Shown: positions 1 to 8,497 of the stretch, piece after piece | How the letters are laid out: every line of letters begins with the position of its first letter | Position numbering within the stretch: the stretch's first letter is position 1 | From: Bacteroidales bacterium | GTDB taxonomy: Bacteria > Bacteroidota > Bacteroidia > Bacteroidales > UBA932 | DNA: 32,560 nt | Reading direction: 5' to 3' | Assembly (NCBI GenBank): GCA_017555445.1 | Contig: JAFZGK010000121.1 | Span: forward strand, 1 to 32,560 | The notes under the pieces: model-generated | Databases searched by the model: none | What the model was told of the DNA's origin: nothing | The model's input: only the letters and a program-made list of their open reading frames with translations | Translations under genes and position numbers: made by a program

Positions 1-1092
1 CTTGTCAGGATAAAGTTCTGCAAGTGCCTGCATCACATGGAATTGCAACTCTGTAAGACGAGCCTTTTCATAGTCTGTAAAGAAAAACTGCACGCCACCC
101 ACAAGCTGCCCCTTCAGACTGCCGGAAATCGGCTGATACCAGATCGTGCGGAATGACACTCCCTGCAGATGATAGCTTTCAAGCTTTGCCTTCAGAGCTA
201 CAGGATCGATCCATGTGGCACCGAACACCTGGAATGGGAGAGTATAGCCTACACCTATGTTAAGGAAACCATACAGCTCACCACATATTCCGGATGACAC
301 ATAGTAAAGAGGTGAATCCTTGAAAGGTATGTTAGGAGAAGGCAGGACCCATGGAAGTCCAGTGTCCTCATAAAGCATATCTCGCGTCCAGCCTTCCATC
401 GGAATAACTGTCAGACGGCATTTTGAAGGAGCCTGATTGCCGAGCTGTCCCCTGTTTAGGCCTTCCTCATTGATCAGCTTGGCCAGTTCTCCGACAGTCA
501 GTCCGTAGATATAAGGTATCTTGTACTGGCTCACAAACGAATTGAACGGCTGCTCAACGTAGCATCCTTCTATCTTATTTCCTCCCAGAGGATTGGGACG
601 GTCAAGAACCATGACTTCTATCCCCTTCTCCGCACATGCTTCCATCACAAGTCCAAGCGTGCTGATAAATGTATATGAGCGCGCTCCCACATCCTGGATG
701 TCATAGACCATCACATCTATTCCTTCCAGCATTTCAGGGGTAGGCTTGCGGGTCGAGCCATAAAGAGAATGCACCGGCAGTCCTGTAGCCTCATCCACAG
801 CATCTGAGACCTTGCCTCCAGCATACACATCGCCACGGACTCCATGCTCAGGCCCATACAAGGCCACCAGTTCAACTCCGGGAGCATTGAACAGTATATC
901 AACGGTTGAATTAAGATGTCTGTCCACACCGCTCGGATTAGTCACAAGTCCGACTCTGCGTCCTACGAGTCCATCAAATCCACGATCCCTCAACACTTCG
1001 ACTCCTGTCTTCACGACCGGCTCTGCAACACAAGCCGTCCCGCTGGAAAGCAGGGCGGCCAATGAGATAAATAATATTGTCAGTTTCTTCAT
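1..1092 (-). CDS. namZ: NamZ-like exo-beta-N-acetylmuramidase (DUF1343), C-terminus beyond window
   Basis: I translated the minus strand from the ATG at 1092; the frame is open to base 1, giving 364 residues without a stop. The start encodes MKKLTILFISLAALLSSG, an export signal. Family hallmarks of DUF1343 are visible in order: GLVTNPSG, ALYGPEHGVRG, SLYG and YDIQDVGARSYTFISTL, followed by LDRPNPLGG. The family members studied (B. subtilis NamZ/YbbC, Tannerella homologue) remove single MurNAc residues from the non-reducing end of peptidoglycan fragments. Related proteins are about 400 residues, so only a few tens of residues are missing. The start lies 2 nt after the serpin stop, so it is the last visible gene of the run. 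Activity on MurNAc is inferred from family; the fold assignment is firm. Confidence 0.9.
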   Translation of the reverse strand, partial: MKKLTILFISLAALLSSGTACVAEPVVKTGVEVLRDRGFDGLVGRRVGLVTNPSGVDRHLNSTVDILFNAPGVELVALYGPEHGVRGDVYAGGKVSDAVDEATGLPVHSLYGSTRKPTPEMLEGIDVMVYDIQDVGARSYTFISTLGLVMEACAEKGIEVMVLDRPNPLGGNKIEGCYVEQPFNSFVSQYKIPYIYGLTVGELAKLINEEGLNRGQLGNQAPSKCRLTVIPMEGWTRDMLYEDTGLPWVLPSPNIPFKDSPLYYVSSGICGELYGFLNIGVGYTLPFQVFGATWIDPVALKAKLESYHLQGVSFRTIWYQPISGSLKGQLVGGVQFFFTDYEKARLTELQFHVMQALAELYPDK

Positions 1093-1094
1093 TT

Positions 1095-2246
1095 CTATAG
1101 ATTTACAATCTTTCCTGCGAAGAGAATGTTGTCATTCGTCTTGTCTGCGATGACAAAGAGATATGGTCTGTCCACTGTCATTTCCACAGAATCCATTTCA
1201 GGGCGAGCCGAGGTAAGCCTTATCTGTGCAGATGTTACAGCAGCAGCCTCGGTACCCTTTTCTGAAATGTCGATATAGCATTTCTGTTTCACCTGGTCGA
1301 GAACAAGCGGTCCCATGGCAGCAATACCCTTGAAATCAGCAGCCGAGGTGAAGGCCGACTTTATACCCATATTCATCAATGCCTCATTAAGAATCAACGA
1401 TGTCTCGATCTTCGCCTTAGGCATCTTGAACCTGACCTGACGAGGCTGGAACATACCCATTGCCATATCATAGACAGACTCACCTACATACTGCATCATT
1501 GCGTCTGCATCCATTCCTGCCGGAGGGAGTATGACGATCATCGAGTATCTGTCACCTGCATATGGGAGTTCAACCATCTGACAGCCATAATATTCAGCAT
1601 AGTTCATTCTTGCATTACGGCTCATCATCTGCACCTTGGAAGTCTTGGTAAGACCCTTGAAATCAGCCTCTTTTGTAAAGGCTGGAGAGAACTCATCCTC
1701 CCATGGAGCATTGAAATACAAGGCATTGACAAGTACCATTACAGCACCCGGGCTGAGTCGGTCAATGATTTCATCGATCTTGCCGTTGGTATTCTCCGCA
1801 CACCAGTTGTTGATTGCCTGAACAGTAGCAGGGTCTGCAAAACTGAGCGCCGTGATGAATGCATCAAAATCCTTCTGGAGAAGGCTCACATAACTATTTC
1901 TGATGCTGAAATCATTGTCAACCCAAACTGAGTTTGCAGACTTGACTGTGAGTGTGTCATTGTTTCCAAGATCCTCTGCCTTGAATATACATCCGTTCAG
2001 CGCATTATTGAACTCGATTCTGGTTTCCCCTTCCGCACCTTCTGCAAGCATTGAAAGAGCCACACCTGCACTGTATGGAGACACTACGATATTCTCACCT
2101 CTTTCTGCCAAAGCATTTGCATTCTTGAAGAATGAAAGGGCGAATCCGGTCTTCGAACCCTGCGAAGGAGCTTCAGGTTCCGATCCGCATGAAACCATTG
2201 CCGCAAAAGAAACCACAGCGGCTGCATAGAGTAAAAACCTTTTCAT
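1095..2246 (-). CDS. Serpin-family protease inhibitor lipoprotein
   Basis: The product has 383 residues. The N-terminus MKRFLLYAAAVVSFAAMVSC is a lipoprotein signal with the acylated Cys at 20. Serpin landmarks are present: NALYFNAPWEDEF, VELPYAGDRYSMIVILPP, and the C-terminal DRPYLFVIADKTNDNILFAG. The reactive-centre hinge EKGTEAAAVTSA (GTEAAA at 331-336) has the small residues required for loop insertion, so it should be an inhibitor and not a dead homologue. Counting from the hinge Gly as P15 places P1-P1' near Thr345-Ser346, so elastase-like or subtilisin-like targets are possible, but the scissile bond is inferred. Bacteroidetes serpins such as miropin of Tannerella are surface inhibitors of host proteases. 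It lies 3 nt from the MFS gene and 2 nt from namZ, so co-transcription is likely. Confidence 0.93.
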   Translation of the reverse strand: MKRFLLYAAAVVSFAAMVSCGSEPEAPSQGSKTGFALSFFKNANALAERGENIVVSPYSAGVALSMLAEGAEGETRIEFNNALNGCIFKAEDLGNNDTLTVKSANSVWVDNDFSIRNSYVSLLQKDFDAFITALSFADPATVQAINNWCAENTNGKIDEIIDRLSPGAVMVLVNALYFNAPWEDEFSPAFTKEADFKGLTKTSKVQMMSRNARMNYAEYYGCQMVELPYAGDRYSMIVILPPAGMDADAMMQYVGESVYDMAMGMFQPRQVRFKMPKAKIETSLILNEALMNMGIKSAFTSAADFKGIAAMGPLVLDQVKQKCYIDISEKGTEAAAVTSAQIRLTSARPEMDSVEMTVDRPYLFVIADKTNDNILFAGKIVNL

Positions 2247-2249
2247 AAC

Positions 2250-3560
2250 TTATTTCTTTCCATATTCTGGATCTACCTTGAGCAGGAAGGTGACAAGCAC
2301 CGTCACAAGGCAGCAGATCATAACAAAGCCAAAGAAATGCACATAACCTATCGCTTCCTGGATATATCCTGCCACCATACCAGGGAGCATCATGCTCATG
2401 GCCATGAATGCTGTACATAGCGAATAGTGTGCCGTTTTGAATTCTCCATCTGAGAAATATATCAGATAAAGCATATAGGCGGTGAATCCAAAACCATATC
2501 CGAACTGATCCAGAGCGACACACGTTCCTGTCACCCAAAGGCTTTCAGGCTGGAACGCGGCTAGGAACACAAACGACAGGCATGGAAGCGTAAGACTGAG
2601 GGCCATAGGCCATAAGGCTTTCTTGAGTCCCCATCTTGAAGCTGCAATACCGCCGAGAATTCCTCCGACTGTAAGGGCGGCCACGCCTACTGTACCATAT
2701 ATGAGACCGACAGATTCTGTCGAAAGTCCGAGTCCGCCTTCAGACATAGGGTCAAGAAGGAAAGGATTCATCATCTTGACAAGGAAGGCTTCCGGAAGTC
2801 TGTAAAGCAGCATGAAGAGCAGGGCTATCACGACGTGTTTCTTCTGGAAGAATGTAATGAATGTGCGGCCAAACTCACGGAAGATGTCCTTTGCCTGGGC
2901 TGCTCCGTTTCCGAGTCTTGGAGAGTCTGCTGCTGGCTTTGGGAGTCTGAATGTATGCCACAGGGTGACTGCAGCAAAAATGAGCGCACAGATCAGAAGG
3001 GTTATGCTCCAGGCCTTCGGAATGTCACCCAGTCGTCTTTCCAGGACACCCGCAATGACTACAAGGACTCCCTGTCCGAAGATTGACGAAAGCCTGTAGA
3101 AGGTGCTTCTGATACCTACAAAAAGGCTCTGGTCCTTCTGAGAAAGTGCAAGCATATAAAATCCGTCAGCTGCGATATCATGGGTCGCAGAAGCAAAGGC
3201 TGTGATCCAGAAGATTACAAGAGTTGCAGCAAAGAGCGACACTCCCACATTGCCTTGGGCAATGATTTCCGGTGACGGATGAGGCAGTGCGAACGCCAGT
3301 GCAGCAAAGGCGGCCGACATCAGCACCTGCATCGCCATGATCCACCATCTCTTGGTCTTGATGATATCAACAAAAGGGCTCCACAGAGGTTTGATAACCC
3401 ATGGCAGGTAAAGAAGGCTGGTAAACATTGCCATATCTCCCTTTGACATGCCCATGTTGTTGAACATTATCACAGAGATATTGTTTACGATGAAATATGG
3501 TATGCCTTCGGCAAAGTATAAGGTGGGAATCCACCACCAGGGATTCATATTTGCTTTCAT
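2250..3560 (-). CDS. MFS permease, AmpG-like (muropeptide/amino-sugar importer)
   Basis: A 436-residue inner-membrane protein with about 12 hydrophobic segments. The N-terminus contains PTLYFAEGIPYFIVNNIS and, about 40 residues on, WVIKPLWSPFVDIIKTKRWW. This is the pattern of the AmpG/SLC33 branch of the major facilitator superfamily, including the A-motif-like loop between helices 2 and 3. AmpG imports GlcNAc-anhydroMurNAc and its peptides for wall recycling in Proteobacteria; Bacteroidetes relatives take up MurNAc-containing sugars. The gene abuts the SpoIID fusion with no intergenic base and lies 3 nt from the serpin. Its place between a SpoIID-domain protein and NamZ supports a wall-sugar substrate, but the exact substrate is inferred from context. 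Confidence 0.82.
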   Translation of the reverse strand: MKANMNPWWWIPTLYFAEGIPYFIVNNISVIMFNNMGMSKGDMAMFTSLLYLPWVIKPLWSPFVDIIKTKRWWIMAMQVLMSAAFAALAFALPHPSPEIIAQGNVGVSLFAATLVIFWITAFASATHDIAADGFYMLALSQKDQSLFVGIRSTFYRLSSIFGQGVLVVIAGVLERRLGDIPKAWSITLLICALIFAAVTLWHTFRLPKPAADSPRLGNGAAQAKDIFREFGRTFITFFQKKHVVIALLFMLLYRLPEAFLVKMMNPFLLDPMSEGGLGLSTESVGLIYGTVGVAALTVGGILGGIAASRWGLKKALWPMALSLTLPCLSFVFLAAFQPESLWVTGTCVALDQFGYGFGFTAYMLYLIYFSDGEFKTAHYSLCTAFMAMSMMLPGMVAGYIQEAIGYVHFFGFVMICCLVTVLVTFLLKVDPEYGKK

Positions 3561-5795
3561 TTATTCTATAGGTCCGATTACTGTGTCCGGATAATAATGT
3601 TTCAGTATTTCCTCATATGAATAACCTTCCGAAGCCATGACTGCAGCTCCTATCTGACAGAGTCCCACTCCATGTCCCCAGCCTTTGCCGTGAAGGATGA
3701 CCTTATCATCAGTCATCTCCACATCAAAGGCAGAGCTCTTCAGATGGCTCTCCGAAAGTATCTTTCTGATTTCCAACTCTTTTCCAACAATCAAAGTCTT
3801 GTCTGAGCCTGTAATCTTCAGCTTATATATCCTTCCTGACTCCCCTCTTTCAAGAGCTTCGATACCCTGTATACTTCCCAGAGGCGTTCCACTTCTGCGT
3901 GCGACAAGCTCTGACAGTTCGTCGATTCCATATTCCTGAGTCCATCGGTAGAAATCAGTTGTCTCCTGATCATAGTTGTTCAGGACCTGGCCCAGAATCT
4001 CCTTATCCCGGGTGTCGCAGAAGCATCTGCCTTCTTCAGAATGGCCATGACTGTCAGGAAGAGGCTGAAGATAGCCGTAATCCTTGTCATTCCAGCATAC
4101 GCTGAACTTCTCCATCCTTCCTCCGCAGCATTTCGAGAAGCGCGCGTCACAAAGTTCACCTTCATATGTCAGAACCTGGCCCCAGGTGCTGTCAATGGCA
4201 TTTCTGACAGTTTCTCCTGTTGCGCGTGTCAATCCCTGATAACGCTGGCAATGGTCATCAGCGCATACGTCAAACTTTGTGTGATCCTCATGATCATACC
4301 ATTTAACATATTCCCTTACTTCAGATGAAGATTCGGCTGCAACTTGATGAAATCGGCTGTCAAGATCGGAAATAAGCGAAGGCACATCATGCACATTTTC
4401 AGGCACTTTCACCTCATGTCCCTTGCGTGCAGATGCAATCTGCGCCATGACCCATGAGCGCGATATCACGGCATGAGCCTTCAGGAATTCCTCAGATGCT
4501 GTGGCACTCATTTCAGAAGAGATGACGCTGAGCAGGTAGTCTTCCACTCCTACGATGTTGATAGCTGTAAGCTGTCCCTTGTCGACAATGATCTTGAGGG
4601 CCCCTGCGAACTTCTGATCCTCCTTGCGTTCCCAGTGGAAATTGACTCCGATCGTGACTCCGTGCAGTACGAAAGAAGGTTCCGCAAACATGGTGGAAGG
4701 CGTCTTTGAACCGAAGTAGAGCTCGTCATAAAGAGCGCCGTCATATTCTATCTTTCCTTCGCGAAGCACTGCCTTGCGTGAGCCGGCACCATCGCTGAGA
4801 ATCTCGAATTCGATTTCCTTCGCTGACATGATTCCGACTTCAAGAGTCGGCTGCGTACGAGTCAGACGATTGATGATCTTTTCCTCCTGCTCCTTGTCCA
4901 GAGACACTTCATGCACCATTTCTTCAAGAAGCTCAGGTGTGATCTTATGATATTCCTCCTCTACCGGAACGATGAAAACACCACCCATATCTGCACAACC
5001 GGGACTCATTGTAAGATGGTCCGGTCCTTCCGAAAAATAGTGATGGGAGCGGTGCCGGCTGCGGAACACCACGATGGAGCGGAACTCACCGTCCTGCCAC
5101 CATGTGAAAAGATTGAAGAGAGGTTCCTTTTCTCCTTCCGGCATGTCCGCACAATCAAGAAGTCTGTAGAACATCTTTGCTGCAGACTTGGATGTCTCCG
5201 CCTTGATGAAGAACACTCCTCTCGTGAATCTGTCATAATGATAGAGGCTGGCATCCTGTTCTGAAATAAGATAGATCAAGGCATTTTCCACATCGTTCTG
5301 AAGCGGAACCAGTCCCTTTGGAGTCGCCTGAAAATGATGATGATCAGGAGCTGAGGCGCCACTCTTCGGTCCATTGTAGAAGAAGGTGAATCCGTCATAT
5401 TTTCTCGCCAGATCGAGCATGTCTACATATCTCTTCCATATCGACTGATCCACATGCCTGTTCATGGCGATAACAAGGTGATCTGGGAAAATCGGATATG
5501 GATTTACAAGGATGTGGTATTTCTTTCCTTTACGTCCGTCGAATTTGAGATGCATCTGCTCCTCAGGACGGTTCTCCCTGCAGAGAAAGCACTTGCGTGC
5601 AGCAATCGCCTCCTTGCTGAGCTTGGCTGCTGAAGAAATCATCCTTGCCGGATTGAACTGAAGCTTCACCTTCAGCCCCCCGACTTCCACCTCCCTCACC
5701 TGCACATTCTTCAGGGCGCGGTAGTTATCACATGCAAGAGGCCAGCGGGAAAGCTGGTCTCCTACAAACTTGTATATTGCCTTGTTATTCTTCAT
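3561..5795 (-). CDS. DUF4922 (GalT/Ap4A-phosphorylase-like) fused to SpoIID/LytB domain
   Basis: A 744-residue two-part protein. Residues 1-310 match DUF4922: a CxxC at 69-72, then NGPKSGAS and HHHFQ (152-156), which fits the GASxxHxHxQ active site of Ap4A phosphorylase and GDP-hexose phosphorylases in the HIT/GalT superfamily. Residues from about 325 to the end match SpoIID/LytB: EDYLLSVISSEMSA holds the catalytic-type Glu, CCGGRMEKFSVCW follows, and WGHGVGLCQIGA lies near the C-terminus. SpoIID enzymes are lytic transglycosylases acting on peptide-free glycan strands outside the cytoplasm. The N-terminus (MKNNKAIYKFVGDQLSRWP) shows no signal peptide or membrane segment, which conflicts with that location. 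It abuts the AmpG-like gene and is 4 nt from the glycosyltransferase. The domain calls are firm; the substrate is unknown. Confidence 0.88.
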   Translation of the reverse strand: MKNNKAIYKFVGDQLSRWPLACDNYRALKNVQVREVEVGGLKVKLQFNPARMISSAAKLSKEAIAARKCFLCRENRPEEQMHLKFDGRKGKKYHILVNPYPIFPDHLVIAMNRHVDQSIWKRYVDMLDLARKYDGFTFFYNGPKSGASAPDHHHFQATPKGLVPLQNDVENALIYLISEQDASLYHYDRFTRGVFFIKAETSKSAAKMFYRLLDCADMPEGEKEPLFNLFTWWQDGEFRSIVVFRSRHRSHHYFSEGPDHLTMSPGCADMGGVFIVPVEEEYHKITPELLEEMVHEVSLDKEQEEKIINRLTRTQPTLEVGIMSAKEIEFEILSDGAGSRKAVLREGKIEYDGALYDELYFGSKTPSTMFAEPSFVLHGVTIGVNFHWERKEDQKFAGALKIIVDKGQLTAINIVGVEDYLLSVISSEMSATASEEFLKAHAVISRSWVMAQIASARKGHEVKVPENVHDVPSLISDLDSRFHQVAAESSSEVREYVKWYDHEDHTKFDVCADDHCQRYQGLTRATGETVRNAIDSTWGQVLTYEGELCDARFSKCCGGRMEKFSVCWNDKDYGYLQPLPDSHGHSEEGRCFCDTRDKEILGQVLNNYDQETTDFYRWTQEYGIDELSELVARRSGTPLGSIQGIEALERGESGRIYKLKITGSDKTLIVGKELEIRKILSESHLKSSAFDVEMTDDKVILHGKGWGHGVGLCQIGAAVMASEGYSYEEILKHYYPDTVIGPIE

Positions 5796-5799
5796 TTCA

Positions 5800-7143
5800 C
5801 TACTTCCTGTTCATTGCGATGCGGGCTTCAAGTTCCCATGTGCGGATCCTGTCCTTATAAAGGTTATTAGCATTCACCTTTTCTATATCCAGGGCTGCAT
5901 CGGAATTTCCTTCCCATCTGCGGCAGCAGTAAAGCACGTCATAGATGCGGCCTATGCGATATTCACGACTGATTCTCAAGCCGAGGGCATAATCCTCACC
6001 ATAGCTCGTATTCGGAAGATTGATAGTTCTCAGAAGTGGAGTCCAGAATGCTCTTGGAGCGCCGAGTCCATTTATTCTCAAGGCATTGTTTCTACCGTTA
6101 TCCTCTGTCCACTCGCGATGGTCGATGATTCCCGGAGGAATAGGATTCATTGAGAAATCAGTCATCTGATAGGTGCCGACCACCATTGCGCATTTCTGCT
6201 CACGGAAGGCGTTGACTACCTTTGTCAATGTATCAGGACCGCTATAGACGTCATCGCTGTCAAGCTGGACTGCGAACTCACCGCACTTTTCATGATGCAC
6301 TGCCTGGTTCCAGCATCCGCCGATTCCAAGGTCATATCTTTCAGGGATTACATGGACAAGTCTTGGGTCCGATGCTGCAATCTCCTTAAGCAGATCAGTC
6401 GTTCCGTCTGTCGAATGGTTGTCTACGACGATGACATTGAACGGGAAATCGCATTCCTGGCTCAAGGCGCTCTCAACTGCATCCTTCACTGTCCTGATCC
6501 TGTTGAAGACTGGGATGACAACCGTTGCTGTGACCGGGTAACTATGGCCTTCTGCAGGAGCTGGCTCCTTGAAGACAGGCTCAAGATAGCCACCTATGCG
6601 CTTGAGATGCTCTGTACATATCTTCTCCATCTCGATCTGCACATCACGGTTGCGCGGATCCACATAGTCGAACTGCTTTTCACCTGACTTGCGAAGGTCG
6701 GTCTCAACTTCAGTGTAGAGATATTCGTTGATATGTACGATCCTGTCCATGCGAAGCCTCAGATCATAGAGGGCGCCCCAGTTCCAGTCCTTATCCATAG
6801 CCTCGACCGCGGATTTGAAAGAAGCCGTTCTGAAAAGAAGCACGCTACCGAAATCGAAGTCATTTCTGAGAGCTCCCTTCTGACATTCTATCAGAGGATG
6901 TCTTCTTCGTACCTGCTTTCCTTCTGCATCTGCAATCAGCTCATAATGGTCCGCATACACCATATCAGCAGAAGTGTCGTCGGCCACCGCCATCATTCGC
7001 TCTGCGGCAAACTCTCCCATTTCCAAAGGGAAAGGCTTCGTGTAAAGAATGAAATACCTTCCGCTGACAGTCTTCGCGATCTCGCGCAAAGCTTCAGTAG
7101 AATTAAATGGAACTTCTGAAATGAAATCTATGGTCTTGTGCAT
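5800..7143 (-). CDS. Family 2 glycosyltransferase with extra N-terminal domain
   Basis: A 447-residue soluble protein with no membrane segment. The C-terminal domain is a GT-A fold family 2 transferase: VVIPVFN at 208-214, [10 protein letters not shown] at 239-248 and the metal-binding QLDSDD near 294-299. It ends with ED and RxxW-like elements ([20 protein letters not shown]) seen in active enzymes. The first 150 residues look like the second half of another GT2 domain ([17 protein letters not shown], then [10 protein letters not shown]), but the DxD position reads TKP, so this copy is probably inactive; that is my inference. The gene lies between a NUDIX gene (20 nt) and the DUF4922-SpoIID gene (4 nt). 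Donor and acceptor cannot be told from sequence. Confidence 0.88.
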   Translation of the reverse strand: MHKTIDFISEVPFNSTEALREIAKTVSGRYFILYTKPFPLEMGEFAAERMMAVADDTSADMVYADHYELIADAEGKQVRRRHPLIECQKGALRNDFDFGSVLLFRTASFKSAVEAMDKDWNWGALYDLRLRMDRIVHINEYLYTEVETDLRKSGEKQFDYVDPRNRDVQIEMEKICTEHLKRIGGYLEPVFKEPAPAEGHSYPVTATVVIPVFNRIRTVKDAVESALSQECDFPFNVIVVDNHSTDGTTDLLKEIAASDPRLVHVIPERYDLGIGGCWNQAVHHEKCGEFAVQLDSDDVYSGPDTLTKVVNAFREQKCAMVVGTYQMTDFSMNPIPPGIIDHREWTEDNGRNNALRINGLGAPRAFWTPLLRTINLPNTSYGEDYALGLRISREYRIGRIYDVLYCCRRWEGNSDAALDIEKVNANNLYKDRIRTWELEARIAMNRK

Positions 7144-7163
7144 ATAATCAATTGTTTAGCCTA

Positions 7164-7754
7164 CTACAAAAGGGCAAGCAGCGATGCTCTGATCATTTTG
7201 TATTCGCTTTCGAAATTTGGCGTAAAGACACCTTTGCCGATATTGTCATCAATCTCTTCGACAGGCCACCAACGTCCCTCCTCAACCTCATCAAGGTCCG
7301 GCTTGAGCTCATAGTTTCCTACCGCGGCAAAAATACACACAAGCTCCTTTTCGATTTCTGACTCAAACTGATAAGTCTCGATGTGGATGGGGTTGAATTC
7401 CTGAAGACCAAGCTCTTCTGATGCCTCCCGATAGGCCGCCTCATGGAAGCTTTCTCCGAATGATACATGTCCTCCGACAGCTGTATCCCATTTGCCCGGC
7501 TGTATATCCTTCCACATCGCGCGCTTCTGAAGATAGATTCTTGAAAATCTGTCGATGATATGGATATGGATTACGGGATGAAGAGGTTTGGCACCGGAAT
7601 GACACCAGGTACGTGTCGATCTGCCGATGACAAGACCGCTCGGCTCCACCACAGGGAAATATTCACCTGCAGGCCCTGTGATGACGGGAGTATCCGCCGT
7701 CAGAGGCGGGATGACCGGAAGATCGGTTTCGTATGGGTAGACCAGCTCTATCAT
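7164..7754 (-). CDS. NUDIX hydrolase
   Basis: A 196-residue cytoplasmic protein. The Nudix box GHVSFGESFHEAAYREASEE, followed by LGL, fits Gx5Ex7REUxEExGU exactly, so the Mg-binding glutamates are intact. The N-terminal 60 residues and the phrase RTWCHSGAKPLHPVIHIHII resemble the YfcD/IPP-isomerase-like branch of the superfamily, whose substrates include nucleoside diphosphates linked to another moiety. It sits 8 nt after the thioesterase and 20 nt before the glycosyltransferase. A nucleotide-sugar housecleaning role would fit the neighbours but is speculative. Confidence 0.9.
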   Translation of the reverse strand: MIELVYPYETDLPVIPPLTADTPVITGPAGEYFPVVEPSGLVIGRSTRTWCHSGAKPLHPVIHIHIIDRFSRIYLQKRAMWKDIQPGKWDTAVGGHVSFGESFHEAAYREASEELGLQEFNPIHIETYQFESEIEKELVCIFAAVGNYELKPDLDEVEEGRWWPVEEIDDNIGKGVFTPNFESEYKMIRASLLALL

Positions 7755-7762
7755 CTTATGAA

Positions 7763-8497
7763 TTAAAATACGATTTCAACGGTAAATGCGGACTGGTCTT
7801 CGACCTTGCCCTCAACGAAGACATGACGTCCGTCCTCTCTTTCATCTATCACCTTAAAGATCTGCACCCTGTCACCTGCCTTGGTCTCATGGTTGAAGTT
7901 GATGGTGAACCACTTCACCGCTCTCTTTGATGCAATGTCATAGTCAACTGCATCCATTGCCCACTGCATGTACATCGCATTGTTCGTATGTGCATTCTGG
8001 TCGATGTCCGAATATGCCACGAGGTGTTCCATCACGAAGACAGGCTCTGCATCCTTAGGCATCACAACCTTGTCTGCAGGAGTTTCTATGACATTATCAG
8101 AACAGATTGTTCCTTCCTCGATCAGTTTGGGGTCACGTACGAGTCTGCGTGTTTCCAGATTGAGTACAAGCCATGAAGTCGTTGCCTTCACTCTTTCCTT
8201 GCCCTCCTTGTCAGTCACGACAAAGTCCCTGAGGAAGAAGAGGCGGTTCAGGCCCTTATGCCATGTCTTGAGGATGATGTCTTCTCTCCAGAGAGGCGTA
8301 TCGGGGAATTCCACATGGACTCTCGAAAGAATCCAGGCGGTGTTTGTCTCTCTCAAGGCATCATATCCGAAACCCAGTTCCACGGCATGGGCACCTGCCG
8401 CTTCCTGCGCAAGATTCATGAATGAGGCAGGCTTCATTCTCCATGAAGCATCTGTATCATAACATGGTACTGTATAGTCAAGTTCGTATTTGTTCAT
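7763..8497 (-). CDS. Acyl-ACP thioesterase
   Basis: A 244-residue cytoplasmic protein with a double hotdog layout. The N-terminal half has FMNLAQEAAGAHAVELG and WILSRVHVEF. The C-terminal half has SDIDQNAHTNNAMYMQW, which holds the Asp/Asn-His pattern used for catalysis in FatA/FatB-type thioesterases. The enzyme releases fatty acids from acyl carrier protein at the end of type II fatty acid synthesis. The length matches bacterial acyl-ACP thioesterases (about 245). The start codon directly follows the stop of the tandem-HU gene, suggesting translational coupling. Its link to the wall-related genes downstream is not obvious. Confidence 0.92.
   Translation of the reverse strand: MNKYELDYTVPCYDTDASWRMKPASFMNLAQEAAGAHAVELGFGYDALRETNTAWILSRVHVEFPDTPLWREDIILKTWHKGLNRLFFLRDFVVTDKEGKERVKATTSWLVLNLETRRLVRDPKLIEEGTICSDNVIETPADKVVMPKDAEPVFVMEHLVAYSDIDQNAHTNNAMYMQWAMDAVDYDIASKRAVKWFTINFNHETKAGDRVQIFKVIDEREDGRHVFVEGKVEDQSAFTVEIVF

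Noticed and set aside
1095..1153. Overlap of a plus-strand ORF with the serpin/namZ junction
   Set aside because: The plus-strand frame is antisense to both well-supported genes and has no family features.
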